A stretch of 34,042 nt of DNA from SVTX01 sp045602385 (GTDB lineage: Bacteria > Bacillota > Clostridia > Oscillospirales > CAG-272), in assembly GCA_045602385.1 (NCBI GenBank), contig JAZSBL010000036.1:1-34042 (forward strand), read 5' to 3'. Every line of letters starts with the position of its first letter. Positions within the stretch are counted from its first letter, which is position 1. The notes under the pieces were generated by a model. That model worked only from the letters and a program-made list of their open reading frames with translations, ran no database searches and had not been told where the DNA came from. The translations under genes and the position numbers were made by a program. Shown in pieces: positions 23,946 to 31,249 of this stretch.

Positions 23946-24073
23946 CGCTATCGCGCTCCAAATTTATCGAAAATGGGGAAAAAAGCGTAATTTGTGAAAA
24001 ATTTTCGCTCTGTTCATAATATATTCAACAAAAATACACTACAAAATATTATAATAAAGAGAATTTTGTGGTT

Positions 24074-24088
24074 GGAGCGTTCCGCTCC
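24074..24088 (+). other. Short stem-loop between rnjA and the next gene
   Basis: GGAGCG and CGCTCC with a 3-nt loop, followed by GCTTTAAAA. It could be a weak terminator for rnjA or a structured leader for the gene at 24127; the T-run is too short to decide. Confidence 0.35.
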
Positions 24089-24126
24089 GCTTTAAAACAA
24101 TAAATAATTCAAAGGTGGAACCTATA

Positions 24127-25860
24127 ATGGGAAAAGGAAACAGAAACAGCCAGCAGAGACTTGAGGATCAGGTGGCTATCGAAGAAAAGAATCTTGCGCA
24201 GCAGAAGGCAAGAAAGAGCAAAAAGAACTCTGACAGATGGATCGCTGTTGCCTGCATAGTGCTTGCAGTGCTTGTCGTATCTATTCTCGTCCTTAACGTG
24301 CTTAAGGAGACAGGCGTATTTATGCGCGCTACCGATGCAATTACAATTGCAGATGACAAGGATATCTACGTCAACGCGGCTATGATGAAGTATTTCATCA
24401 ACGACTACAAGTCTACCTGGTACAACAACTACTACATCTACGTAATGTACGGCATGCTCAGCGTTGATATGAGCAGTGATCTCAGAACCCAGGTTATCAA
24501 CAGCACGGACGCCAGCTATCTCGGCGATCCCAGCATTCAGGCCGGCAAAACGACATGGTACGATTACTTCAAAAACGGCGCACTTGAAACCGTTGAGATG
24601 TATCTCACATACGCGTACTGCGGAAAGGACATTCCCGAGTGTGCACTCACTGAAGAGGATTACAAGGAGATCGATGAAACGATCGCTGAGCTTAAGGCTT
24701 CTCTTAAGGATAGCGGAATGACTATTGCCGAAATGTACGGCACCGGTATCACCGAGAAGGACATTCGTGATTGCAGCGAGCTTATCAAGCGCGCCTCCAA
24801 GTTCTCTGAGTACAAGCAGGCTGCTATAAAGGCTGAGCTTGAGGCAGACAAGACCTTCGTTAACGCATATCCCGGAGAGCACAAGGCAGACTTCTACTCC
24901 GCAAAGTATCTTTCCTACAAGATAACCGTATCTGCAAAGACAGAGGGAAGCATCCCGAAGTATGACAAGGCGGTTCAGGCTGCAAAGGCTGCTATCGAAC
25001 AGATCAAAACCGCAACTACTCCTGCAGAGTTTGTAAGCAAGATAGAGGCGTATGAGGAGACCAAGACGGAGGCTACAACAGCAACAACTACCGAGACTGC
25101 TACCGAGAAGGAATTGACTGAGGAAGAGCTTATAGATAAGTACACAAGCACCATTACATGGGAGACCGGTGATGAGCTTGGCAAGTGGGTATTTGCCGAG
25201 GACAGAAACGTAAATGACGTAACCTCCATTGAAAAGGAGACTACCGAGGCTACAACAACATCCACTACCGAAGCGGAGTCCGGTGCGCTCTTGAATGAGA
25301 AGTACGAGATCACGGCTTACATGCTGCTTGAGAAGGCAGACGTAGACCACACACCTACTCATAATATAGCTTACCTTATCGCAGACGATAAGGCGGCTGC
25401 AGAGGGCTTCCTTGCGGAGTTCCTCGCTAACAGCACAAAGTCCAGAGATGAGTTTGTTAGAATAGCAGACGCGCATTACGATGTACTTCATGCATCCCAT
25501 GACCATGCCCACGACCACGCAAACGGCGAATCTGAGCCGGTATTCAGCTTTGCAAAAGTTGATATGGCCAAGGAGGATTACTTCAATGACAGCTATGCTG
25601 CGATCAACTCCTGGATCAACGATGCAGCTCGCGTTGACGGTGATTACACCGCCAAGCTTATTGAGGTTTCTGTAAGCAACAGCGACGGAACCTCTAAGAC
25701 CTACTATGCGGCGGTCTACTTCGAAAAGCATTCAGCGGAGGCGTGGTATTCCGATGCTCTCGCGGGTGCGACACAGCAGAAGATGGACGAATGGTACAAG
25801 GCTGAGCTTGCAAAGGGACTTATCAACATCAATTCTGAAGTGATTGACGATATTCTTTAA
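24127..25860 (+). CDS. Membrane-anchored extracytoplasmic protein, possible SurA/PrsA-like chaperone
   Basis: A 577-residue protein. The ATG at 24127 has AGGTGG upstream. Residues 1-37 are charged and cytoplasmic, 38-59 a membrane helix, and the rest would lie outside the cell. After the helix comes a helical region that begins like the SurA/PrsA N-terminal domain (a strand followed by VNAAMMKYFINDYKSTWYNNYY). Two Thr/Glu-rich low-complexity stretches (about 312-330 and 373-386) flank a segment (TWETGDELGKWVFAEDR) that recalls parvulin-type isomerases, but the isomerase motif is incomplete. Near residue 454 there is a His-Asp cluster, HASHDHAHDHANGE. I cannot name the family firmly; a secreted-protein folding factor is the best guess. 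Confidence 0.55.
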   Translation: MGKGNRNSQQRLEDQVAIEEKNLAQQKARKSKKNSDRWIAVACIVLAVLVVSILVLNVLKETGVFMRATDAITIADDKDIYVNAAMMKYFINDYKSTWYNNYYIYVMYGMLSVDMSSDLRTQVINSTDASYLGDPSIQAGKTTWYDYFKNGALETVEMYLTYAYCGKDIPECALTEEDYKEIDETIAELKASLKDSGMTIAEMYGTGITEKDIRDCSELIKRASKFSEYKQAAIKAELEADKTFVNAYPGEHKADFYSAKYLSYKITVSAKTEGSIPKYDKAVQAAKAAIEQIKTATTPAEFVSKIEAYEETKTEATTATTTETATEKELTEEELIDKYTSTITWETGDELGKWVFAEDRNVNDVTSIEKETTEATTTSTTEAESGALLNEKYEITAYMLLEKADVDHTPTHNIAYLIADDKAAAEGFLAEFLANSTKSRDEFVRIADAHYDVLHASHDHAHDHANGESEPVFSFAKVDMAKEDYFNDSYAAINSWINDAARVDGDYTAKLIEVSVSNSDGTSKTYYAAVYFEKHSAEAWYSDALAGATQQKMDEWYKAELAKGLININSEVIDDIL

Positions 25861-25869
25861 TTTTACCTA

Positions 25870-25898
25870 TTATGGCTGCCGCGTTGCGGCAGCCATAA
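25870..25898 (+). terminator. Hairpin after the membrane-anchored protein gene
   Basis: A perfect 13-bp stem (25870-25882 with 25886-25898) and a 3-nt loop, 9 bp after the stop. No clear T-run follows, so termination may be partial. Confidence 0.65.
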
Positions 25899-25949
25899 GA
25901 TTTAGGGAAATGATCAATAATGCGGCGCAAACAAAGCCGCAAGACGGTG

Positions 25950-25973
25950 CATACTATATAAAAGGATAGTATG
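25950..25973 (+). promoter_or_regulatory. Inverted repeat in front of the zinc-ribbon protein gene
   Basis: CATACTAT and ATAGTATG separated by 8 bp, extended outward by GTG/CAC with one bulge. It is 24 bp upstream of the ATG at 25997 and overlaps the only TATA-like sequence there. It could be an operator or a leader hairpin. Confidence 0.4.
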
Positions 25974-25996
25974 GCACGACAGAGAGGAAGAAAGTT

Positions 25997-26677
25997 ATGG
26001 TTATAGATTCAAAGCAGACCACGGTAGCATACAGATGCCCCGAATGCGGCGGCGGAGTTATCAGTATGGTGGGGCTTTTCTCGCTTTCAGCAGATATGAT
26101 AAAGCTGAAATGTACCTGCGGGCAGAGCGATATGCAGATAGTACACCGCAAGGACGAAAATCAGGTCAGATTGACCATTCCTTGCATATTCTGCCGCAAG
26201 CCTCACACCTACAATGTAAGCTCAAACATGTTCTTCTCCAAGGATATTTTCCTTTTGCCGTGTCCTTACTCCGATATCAATATAGGATTTGTGGGAGAGG
26301 AGAACAGAGTTAAGGCGGAGCTTGCAAGGACAGAGCTTGAGCTTCTTGACATGCTTGAGGAGAACGGTATATCCGAGTTCAAGAGCCTGCACGGTGACGA
26401 GGAGGATATGCCCGATCTTCAGGTGCTTGACGTTATTTCATATATCATTAAGGAGCTTGATGCGGAGGGCAGGATATACTGCCACTGCTATCCGGAGGGC
26501 AGAGAGCCGATAGGTGACGGAGAGCTTGACCGCGAGGATTCCGAGTATGATGTTAAGATCACCGACGAGGGAATAGAGGTGTCCTGCGCGAAATGCGGCG
26601 CAAAGAGGGTAATACCTGCCGATTCGATGCTGACTGCCCACGCATTTCTTAACAGCGATCTTTTGAAGCTTGAATAA
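25997..26677 (+). CDS. Multi-zinc-ribbon protein of unknown function
   Basis: A 226-residue soluble protein. Cys residues occur in pairs: CPEC (14-17) with CTC (39-41), CIFC (63-66) with His70 and Cys89, and a late CAKC near residue 200 with CHC around 163-165. This suggests two or three zinc ribbons. The middle section is acidic and helical (ELARTELELLDMLEENGI). AGAGGAAG precedes the ATG. It looks like a conserved clostridial protein of unknown role; zinc ribbons of this type often bind nucleic acid or other proteins. The order RNase J, membrane protein, this gene gives no direct clue. Confidence 0.75.
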   Translation: MVIDSKQTTVAYRCPECGGGVISMVGLFSLSADMIKLKCTCGQSDMQIVHRKDENQVRLTIPCIFCRKPHTYNVSSNMFFSKDIFLLPCPYSDINIGFVGEENRVKAELARTELELLDMLEENGISEFKSLHGDEEDMPDLQVLDVISYIIKELDAEGRIYCHCYPEGREPIGDGELDREDSEYDVKITDEGIEVSCAKCGAKRVIPADSMLTAHAFLNSDLLKLE

Positions 26678-26687
26678 TATAATCCCA

Positions 26688-26723
26688 AAGGGGGAGGAGA
26701 CCTTTTTAGGTCTCCTCCCCCTT
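26688..26723. terminator. Shared terminator between the zinc-ribbon gene and the Cys-rich peptide gene
   Basis: A perfect 16-bp stem (26688-26703 with 26708-26723) and a TTTT loop, lying between two converging genes. T-tracts after the stem are short on both strands. Confidence 0.75.
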
Positions 26724-26734
26724 GTTCATTCTTA

Positions 26735-26827
26735 TCAGTTGCAGCAGCAGCAGCTGATGAGAAGGAGAGCGATAATGAGGATCCAGATCCAGTGGCTATC
26801 GAAAAGTCCGCAAAGGCAGTTTGTCAT
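26735..26827 (-). CDS. 30-residue Cys-rich membrane peptide
   Basis: A very small gene: ATG at 26825-26827, TGA at 26735-26737, with a strong GGAGG 8 bp before the start. The peptide opens with MTNCLCGLFD, continues with a Trp/Ile/Leu-rich hydrophobic stretch long enough to span a membrane (WIWILIIALLLI), and ends in four consecutive cysteines and Asn. Tiny proteins with this plan (CxC start, hydrophobic core, Cys cluster end) recur in Clostridia and are sometimes annotated as spore or YjcZ-like peptides. I infer it is real from the ribosome binding site, the coherent amino-acid make-up and the terminator placed right after it. Function unknown. Confidence 0.72.
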   Translation of the reverse strand: MTNCLCGLFDSHWIWILIIALLLISCCCCN

Positions 26828-26964
26828 GATAAATTCCTCCGTGAAATAGGTAGATAAAATTGAGAAATGAGCTTCTCACTACCATATTATGTCGAATGAA
26901 GAGATGTGTGAGAAAAAAGTGTCGGATTTTTGAGACGGCGACGAGTTATTTTTTAAATAAACAC

Positions 26965-26993
26965 TTGTGTTACGGGCGAAAATATGGTAAAAT
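26965..26993 (+). promoter_or_regulatory. Sigma-A promoter of lepA-hemW
   Basis: TTGTGT (26965-26970), 17 bp and TAAAAT (26988-26993), with an expected leader of about 35 nt. Confidence 0.65.
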
Positions 26994-27036
26994 ATACTAT
27001 ATATATTAATGCAGGCACGCCGAAAGGAATGAATAA

Positions 27037-28857
27037 ATGTCACAGAATGACAGAATGAAAAAAATCAGAAACTTCTCGATAATCGCGCACATTGACCACG
27101 GTAAATCCACCCTTGCCGACAGAATTCTTGAGTCGACGCAGGCGGTCTCCAAGCGCGAGATGGAGGAGCAGATACTTGACAATATGGATCTCGAAAAGGA
27201 GAGGGGAATAACCATCAAGGCGCGCGCGGTCAAGCTTGACTATACCGCTCCTGACGGGGAAACATACGTCTTCAATCTTATCGATACTCCCGGTCACGTG
27301 GACTTCAACTATGAGGTATCCCGCTCGCTCAACGCCTGCGACGGCGCGCTTCTCGTTGTTGACGCTACGCAGGGAATTGAGGCGCAGACCCTTGCAAACG
27401 CTTATCTTGCGGTTGATGCGGGACTTGAGATAATCCCCGTTATCAACAAGATAGACCTGCCAAGCGCTGATATTGAAAGAGTGCGCGGCGAGGTTGAGGA
27501 TCAGATCGGAATTCCCGCAGAGGATTGCCCGACGGTTTCGGCTAAGACCGGACTTAATATTGAGCAGGTGCTTGAGGCTGTGGTAAGGGATGTTCCCGCG
27601 CCTACAGGTGACGAGGATGCTCCTCTTAAGGCGCTTATATTCGACTCCTACTACGACAGCTATCTTGGCGTAGTCGTCAACGTTAGAGTTATGGACGGAC
27701 AGCTCCGCGCGGGCGAAAAAATAAGACTTATGAGCACCGGCAAGGAGTTTGAGGTCGTTGAGGTCGGAACGATGGAGGCATTCGGTCTTAAAAAGTGCGA
27801 CTGCCTACGCGCAGGCGAGGTTGGATATATCACCGCGTCGATAAAGAGCGTTGGAGATACCCGAGTCGGTGATACCGTTACTTTAGCGGAAAGGCCGGCA
27901 GAGAAGGCGCTCCCCGGCTTTAAGGCGGTTCAGCCCATGGTCTTTGCGGGAATCTATCCTGCGGACGGTGCAAAGTACGGCGATCTCCGCGATGCGCTTG
28001 AAAAGCTGCGACTTAACGATGCGGCGCTCACATTTGAGCCTGAGACCTCAATTGCGCTCGGATTTGGCTTCCGCTGCGGATTTTTGGGGCTTTTGCATAT
28101 GGAGATAATTGAGGAAAGACTTGAGCGTGAGTTCAATCTTGATCTTATCACAACTGCCCCCGGCGTTATCTACGAGGTTACTATGCGTAACGGCGAGATG
28201 ATAAGGATAGACAATCCCTCAAATTATCCTACCACCGATGAGATAGAGGTGGCAAAGGAGCCGCTTGTAAAAGCGAGCATTATTACTCCCACCGAGTACG
28301 TTGGCGGACTTATGGATCTTTGTCAGGATCGCCGCGGTATTTTCCACGATATGAAATATCTTGACAGCACCAGAGTAGAGCTTCACTACGATCTCCCGCT
28401 CAACGAGATAATATACGACTTTTTCGATGCTCTCAAGAGCCGTTCGCGCGGCTACGCGTCGCTTGACTACGAGCTTAAGGGCTACGAGCCTTCAAAGCTT
28501 GTCAAGCTTGACTTCCTGCTCAACGGTGAGCAGGTCGACGCGCTTTCCTTTATAGTTCATGAGGAAAAGGCATACGCGAGAGCGAGAAGGATCGCCGAAA
28601 GGCTTAAGGAGAATATTCCGAGACAGCTATTTGAGATACCGATCCAGGCGGCTATCGGCTCGCGAGTAATTGCGCGCGAGACGGTCAAGGCTATGCGCAA
28701 GGACGTTCTTGCAAAGTGCTACGGCGGAGATATCACGAGAAAGAAGAAGCTGCTTGAAAAGCAGAAGGAAGGTAAGAAGAAGATGCGCCAGCTTGGTAGC
28801 GTTCAGGTATCTCCCGAGGCATTCATGGCAGTTCTTAAGCTTGGCGATGATGACTGA
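27037..28857 (+). CDS. lepA: Elongation factor 4 (ribosome back-translocase LepA)
   Basis: A 606-residue translational GTPase of normal LepA length. The G-domain motifs are AHIDHGKST (P-loop), ERGITIKA (switch I), DTPGHVDF, NKIDLP and SAKTG; the family-specific C-terminal domain ends in the conserved basic KKKLLEKQKEGKKKM region. LepA binds 70S ribosomes and is linked to back-translocation or to 30S assembly. AAAGGAA precedes the ATG. The stop overlaps the start of hemW by a few bases, and lepA-hemW is a common gene order in Firmicutes. Nothing about the protein is unusual. Confidence 0.97.
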   Translation: MSQNDRMKKIRNFSIIAHIDHGKSTLADRILESTQAVSKREMEEQILDNMDLEKERGITIKARAVKLDYTAPDGETYVFNLIDTPGHVDFNYEVSRSLNACDGALLVVDATQGIEAQTLANAYLAVDAGLEIIPVINKIDLPSADIERVRGEVEDQIGIPAEDCPTVSAKTGLNIEQVLEAVVRDVPAPTGDEDAPLKALIFDSYYDSYLGVVVNVRVMDGQLRAGEKIRLMSTGKEFEVVEVGTMEAFGLKKCDCLRAGEVGYITASIKSVGDTRVGDTVTLAERPAEKALPGFKAVQPMVFAGIYPADGAKYGDLRDALEKLRLNDAALTFEPETSIALGFGFRCGFLGLLHMEIIEERLEREFNLDLITTAPGVIYEVTMRNGEMIRIDNPSNYPTTDEIEVAKEPLVKASIITPTEYVGGLMDLCQDRRGIFHDMKYLDSTRVELHYDLPLNEIIYDFFDALKSRSRGYASLDYELKGYEPSKLVKLDFLLNGEQVDALSFIVHEEKAYARARRIAERLKENIPRQLFEIPIQAAIGSRVIARETVKAMRKDVLAKCYGGDITRKKKLLEKQKEGKKKMRQLGSVQVSPEAFMAVLKLGDDD

Positions 28858-29971
28858 TAAGACGGGTATTTATATCCACGTTCCGTTTTGTCTCTCGAAG
28901 TGTCACTATTGTGATTTTTGCTCTCGAACGAGAGCCGGTGAGGAGACGAAAGGTCTTTATGTCGAAAGGCTTTGCGAGGAGATAAGAGACTGCGGGGATA
29001 GACTTTCGGATGCGCGTCCCATGGCGGACACCGTTTACTTTGGAGGCGGCACGCCTACGCTTTTGTCGCCCGAACATTTTGCCGTAATACTTGACACGGT
29101 CAACACCGTTTTCGGTATTGACGCGGGGGCGGAAATTACCGCGGAGACAAATCCCAAATCTGCTGATTACGATAAACTGCACGATATGAGGGCGGTTGGC
29201 ATAAATCGGCTCAGTATCGGTATGCAGAGTGTACACGACAACGAGCTTCGCGCGCTCGGGCGCATACATAAGCATGCGGATTTTATTGCATCTTATGCGG
29301 ATGCGCGCCGCGCGGGCTTTGACAATATTTCCGCCGATCTTATGTACGGTATCCCTGAGCAGACCCCCGAAAGCTTTGAAGGATCGGTGAGGGAGCTTGT
29401 GTCGCTTGCGCCTGAGCATATTTCATCTTATTGCTTGACGATTGAGGACGGGACGAACTTTGGGCGCAGGCGCAACAGTCTGATATTGCCCGATGAGGAC
29501 ACTGTAAGTGATATGTATCGGATCATGACGGATATTCTGCGTGGCGGTGGATATGAAAAATATGAGATCAGCAATTTTGCGCATAACGGACGGGTATCAA
29601 GGCATAATTTAAAGTATTGGAAACGGGAAGATTACCTTGGCTTCGGTCCTGCGGCGCACTCTTTTTACGGCGGTGTCAGATTTGCAAATTCGCGTGACGT
29701 AGAGGGGTACCTTGGGGGCCTTGATATCCGCGAGGAGGCCGAGATGATCGCGGCAAACGAAGCTATGGACGAGTACGTTATGCTTGGCATGCGCTTGAGC
29801 GAGGGAATTGATATTGCGGAATTCGGCCGCCTTTTCGGTGTTGATTTTATGGAGCGATACGGCAACACGTTCAAAAGATTTGCACCCGAATATATCAGTA
29901 TCGATAAAAAGAGATGTTCCTTTACGGATAAAGGAATGTTTGTCAGCAATTATATACTCAGCGAGGCTTGA
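28850..29971 (+). CDS. hemW: HemW, radical-SAM heme chaperone (coproporphyrinogen oxidase-like)
   Basis: A 373-residue radical-SAM protein. The open frame runs back into lepA, but homology begins at GIYIHVPFC, so the start is one of two adjacent ATGs at 28847 and 28850, overlapping the lepA stop; translation is probably coupled because the upstream ribosome binding site is weak. It has the 4Fe-4S motif CLSKCHYCDFC (Cys14, 18, 21 plus Cys24), FGGGTPTLL, and NRLSIGMQS. HemW was long annotated as oxygen-independent coproporphyrinogen III oxidase; the CxxxCxxC-x2-C form and length are those of the heme-binding chaperone instead. No heme biosynthesis genes are nearby. Confidence 0.92.
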   Translation: MTDKTGIYIHVPFCLSKCHYCDFCSRTRAGEETKGLYVERLCEEIRDCGDRLSDARPMADTVYFGGGTPTLLSPEHFAVILDTVNTVFGIDAGAEITAETNPKSADYDKLHDMRAVGINRLSIGMQSVHDNELRALGRIHKHADFIASYADARRAGFDNISADLMYGIPEQTPESFEGSVRELVSLAPEHISSYCLTIEDGTNFGRRRNSLILPDEDTVSDMYRIMTDILRGGGYEKYEISNFAHNGRVSRHNLKYWKREDYLGFGPAAHSFYGGVRFANSRDVEGYLGGLDIREEAEMIAANEAMDEYVMLGMRLSEGIDIAEFGRLFGVDFMERYGNTFKRFAPEYISIDKKRCSFTDKGMFVSNYILSEA

Positions 29972-29996
29972 CAAAGCGCCGTTGCTATGGTACAAT
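29968..29996 (+). promoter_or_regulatory. Sigma-A promoter of the DUF1292 gene
   Basis: TTGACA (29968-29973), 17 bp and TACAAT (29991-29996). The -35 box overlaps the hemW stop codon. Confidence 0.85.
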
Positions 29997-30043
29997 AACA
30001 TTAGAAAAAATAAGAGCGGCATAGCCGCGGAAAGAGGATAAAA

Positions 30044-30358
30044 ATGGCAGAGAACAAGAACATAGAAAACGAGTTCGATATTACAGAGGGAGAGTCCTTG
30101 TTTATCACACTCACAGACGAGGAAACCGGCGAGGAGTTTGACTTTGAGGTTATCGGCGAGGCTGAGATAGACGGCAACGTTTACCGCGCAATTATGCCCG
30201 TTGAGAGCAATGCTGCTGAGGACGGAATCGTTGAGTACATGCTCGTGAAGATCCTCGACGACGAAACTCTCACTACCGTTGACGACGACGCTGAGTTTGA
30301 TAAGGTTGCAAATTACTTTGACGATCTTTTCGACAGCGAAGAGGACTACGACGCTTGA
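30044..30358 (+). CDS. DUF1292 (YrzB-like) protein
   Basis: A 104-residue, very acidic protein with AGAGGA before the ATG. Its core (SLFITLTDEETGEEFDFEVIGEAEIDG, then YRAIMPVE, then VKILDDETLTTV) is the DUF1292/YrzB domain found across Firmicutes, often near yrrK and the Holliday-junction resolvase genes, where it is uncharacterised. Here the N- and C-termini are longer and richer in Asp/Glu than in B. subtilis YrzB. Directly downstream, with no promoter of its own in view, lies a 6S-RNA-like sequence, so the two may share a primary transcript. Confidence 0.88.
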   Translation: MAENKNIENEFDITEGESLFITLTDEETGEEFDFEVIGEAEIDGNVYRAIMPVESNAAEDGIVEYMLVKILDDETLTTVDDDAEFDKVANYFDDLFDSEEDYDA

Positions 30359-30370
30359 TTTGAAAGAAAA

Positions 30371-30580
30371 ATCCTGCTTAGTGCGTGATATCCGCTTGAT
30401 TGAGACCTACAAATAGATTAAAGGAGCTCGGGTTTTGCAGTGGTTTGCAGACCTCCTCACGCCCACTGAGGTGACTTGTCCCCCGTGAGTATTGGGAAGC
30501 TGGGAGCAGTAAAGCGGCAAATAGAGCACCGCCCTGGAATACAGGGTTCCATTTCTTCGGGTACACGGCTCGGCGGGGCC
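30371..30580 (+). ncRNA. ssrS: 6S RNA (RNA polymerase-binding regulator)
   Basis: About 210 nt between the DUF1292 gene and a strong terminator, with no open frame. The two ends pair: 30372-30377 with 30573-30578, then 30384-30387 with 30564-30567 and 30390-30394 with 30558-30562, giving a long interrupted closing stem. The 3' half holds a CCCTG/CAGGG hairpin (30532-30546) followed by GGGTTCC and an ACGGC..GGCGG tail, the same order as in E. coli 6S, and the 5' half has GAGACCTACAAA as in other clostridial 6S RNAs I recall. 6S RNA mimics an open promoter and holds sigma-A RNA polymerase in stationary phase. The exact ends are not certain; a covariance-model match would settle it. Confidence 0.75.
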
Positions 30581-30586
30581 AAACAT

Positions 30587-30624
30587 AAAGGGTGATAGGC
30601 ATTTTGCCTATCACCCTTTTTCTT
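30587..30624. terminator. Terminator of the 6S RNA transcript (also serves the GNAT gene)
   Basis: A perfect 14-bp stem (30587-30600 with 30606-30619), a 5-nt loop and a T-rich tract. An A-run on the other side lets it work for the opposing GNAT gene as well. Confidence 0.9.
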
Positions 30625-31122
30625 TTAGTATGCAAACACAAAATCGTCGCCGTCCATCTCACCTGTGAAGCTTAATCCCAAGGAACTATATAGCTTTTGC
30701 GCAGTCAGGTTGGATTGCTCTACTGCGACCTTGATTTTAAGATTCGGGAAAGCCGTTCTTAAAATGCTTGTTGCAAGCTTGGCGCTTTCCTTGCCATACC
30801 CATTACCTTGATATTCGGGAATTATAAAGTAGCTCCAGGTTACCGACTCCTCGTCGCACCCAAGAAATCTGCAAAGCTGAATAAATCCGATTACCTTATC
30901 ATCCTCGCGACTCATGATAAGGCACGGCAGATTTTCCTCTGGCTTTATATACGCTCTGCCAAGCGAAAACCAAAGCGGATTGACAAGGTCCGCCTGCTCC
31001 GCAGGGAGATACAGGTTGCCCATAGATCTGAGGTCGTATTCGGTTTCCAACATCTTGAAATATATTCTTTCCGATGCAAGCTCTTCTTTGTCGAGCGCAT
31101 TGATGCTTTTTCTGATGTACAT
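30625..31122 (-). CDS. GNAT-family N-acetyltransferase
   Basis: A 165-residue protein with the GNAT fold landmarks: a beta-hairpin with VIGFIQLCRF, the acetyl-CoA pyrophosphate-binding loop in PEYQGNGYGKESAKL (Q-x-x-G-x-G), and the late strand VEQSNLTAQKLYSSLGL. It would transfer an acetyl group from acetyl-CoA to an amine; relatives of the RimJ/RimL branch modify protein N-termini, others modify small molecules. The substrate cannot be read from sequence. GAGGA precedes the ATG, and it is a single-gene unit with its own promoter. Confidence 0.88.
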   Translation of the reverse strand: MYIRKSINALDKEELASERIYFKMLETEYDLRSMGNLYLPAEQADLVNPLWFSLGRAYIKPEENLPCLIMSREDDKVIGFIQLCRFLGCDEESVTWSYFIIPEYQGNGYGKESAKLATSILRTAFPNLKIKVAVEQSNLTAQKLYSSLGLSFTGEMDGDDFVFAY

Positions 31123-31154
31123 AACATCCTCACTTTATTTTTTATTCTGAAGGA

Positions 31155-31183
31155 ATTATATCACAAAAGCCTGCGTCGGTCAA
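31155..31183 (-). promoter_or_regulatory. Sigma-A promoter of the GNAT gene
   Basis: TTGACC (31178-31183), 17 bp and TATAAT (31155-31160) on the - strand. The -35 box is inside a CGGTC/GACCG dyad (31177-31192). Confidence 0.82.
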
Positions 31184-31249
31184 TAGCGACCGTCTTTTTT
31201 ACAGAAACAAATCATATTATGTATGGACGAAATCGGGGGAGGCGAGATA

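Noticed and set aside
24109..25731. A 540-codon open frame on the - strand opposite the anchored surface protein
   Set aside because: A shadow frame: no ribosome binding site, Cys/Leu/Val repeats typical of antisense translation, and it covers the gene whose signal, helix and start are well supported.
28670..28849. An upstream extension of the hemW frame inside lepA
   Set aside because: The translated extension is Arg/Ser-rich shadow sequence of the lepA 3' end, and HemW homology starts at GIYIHVPFC.
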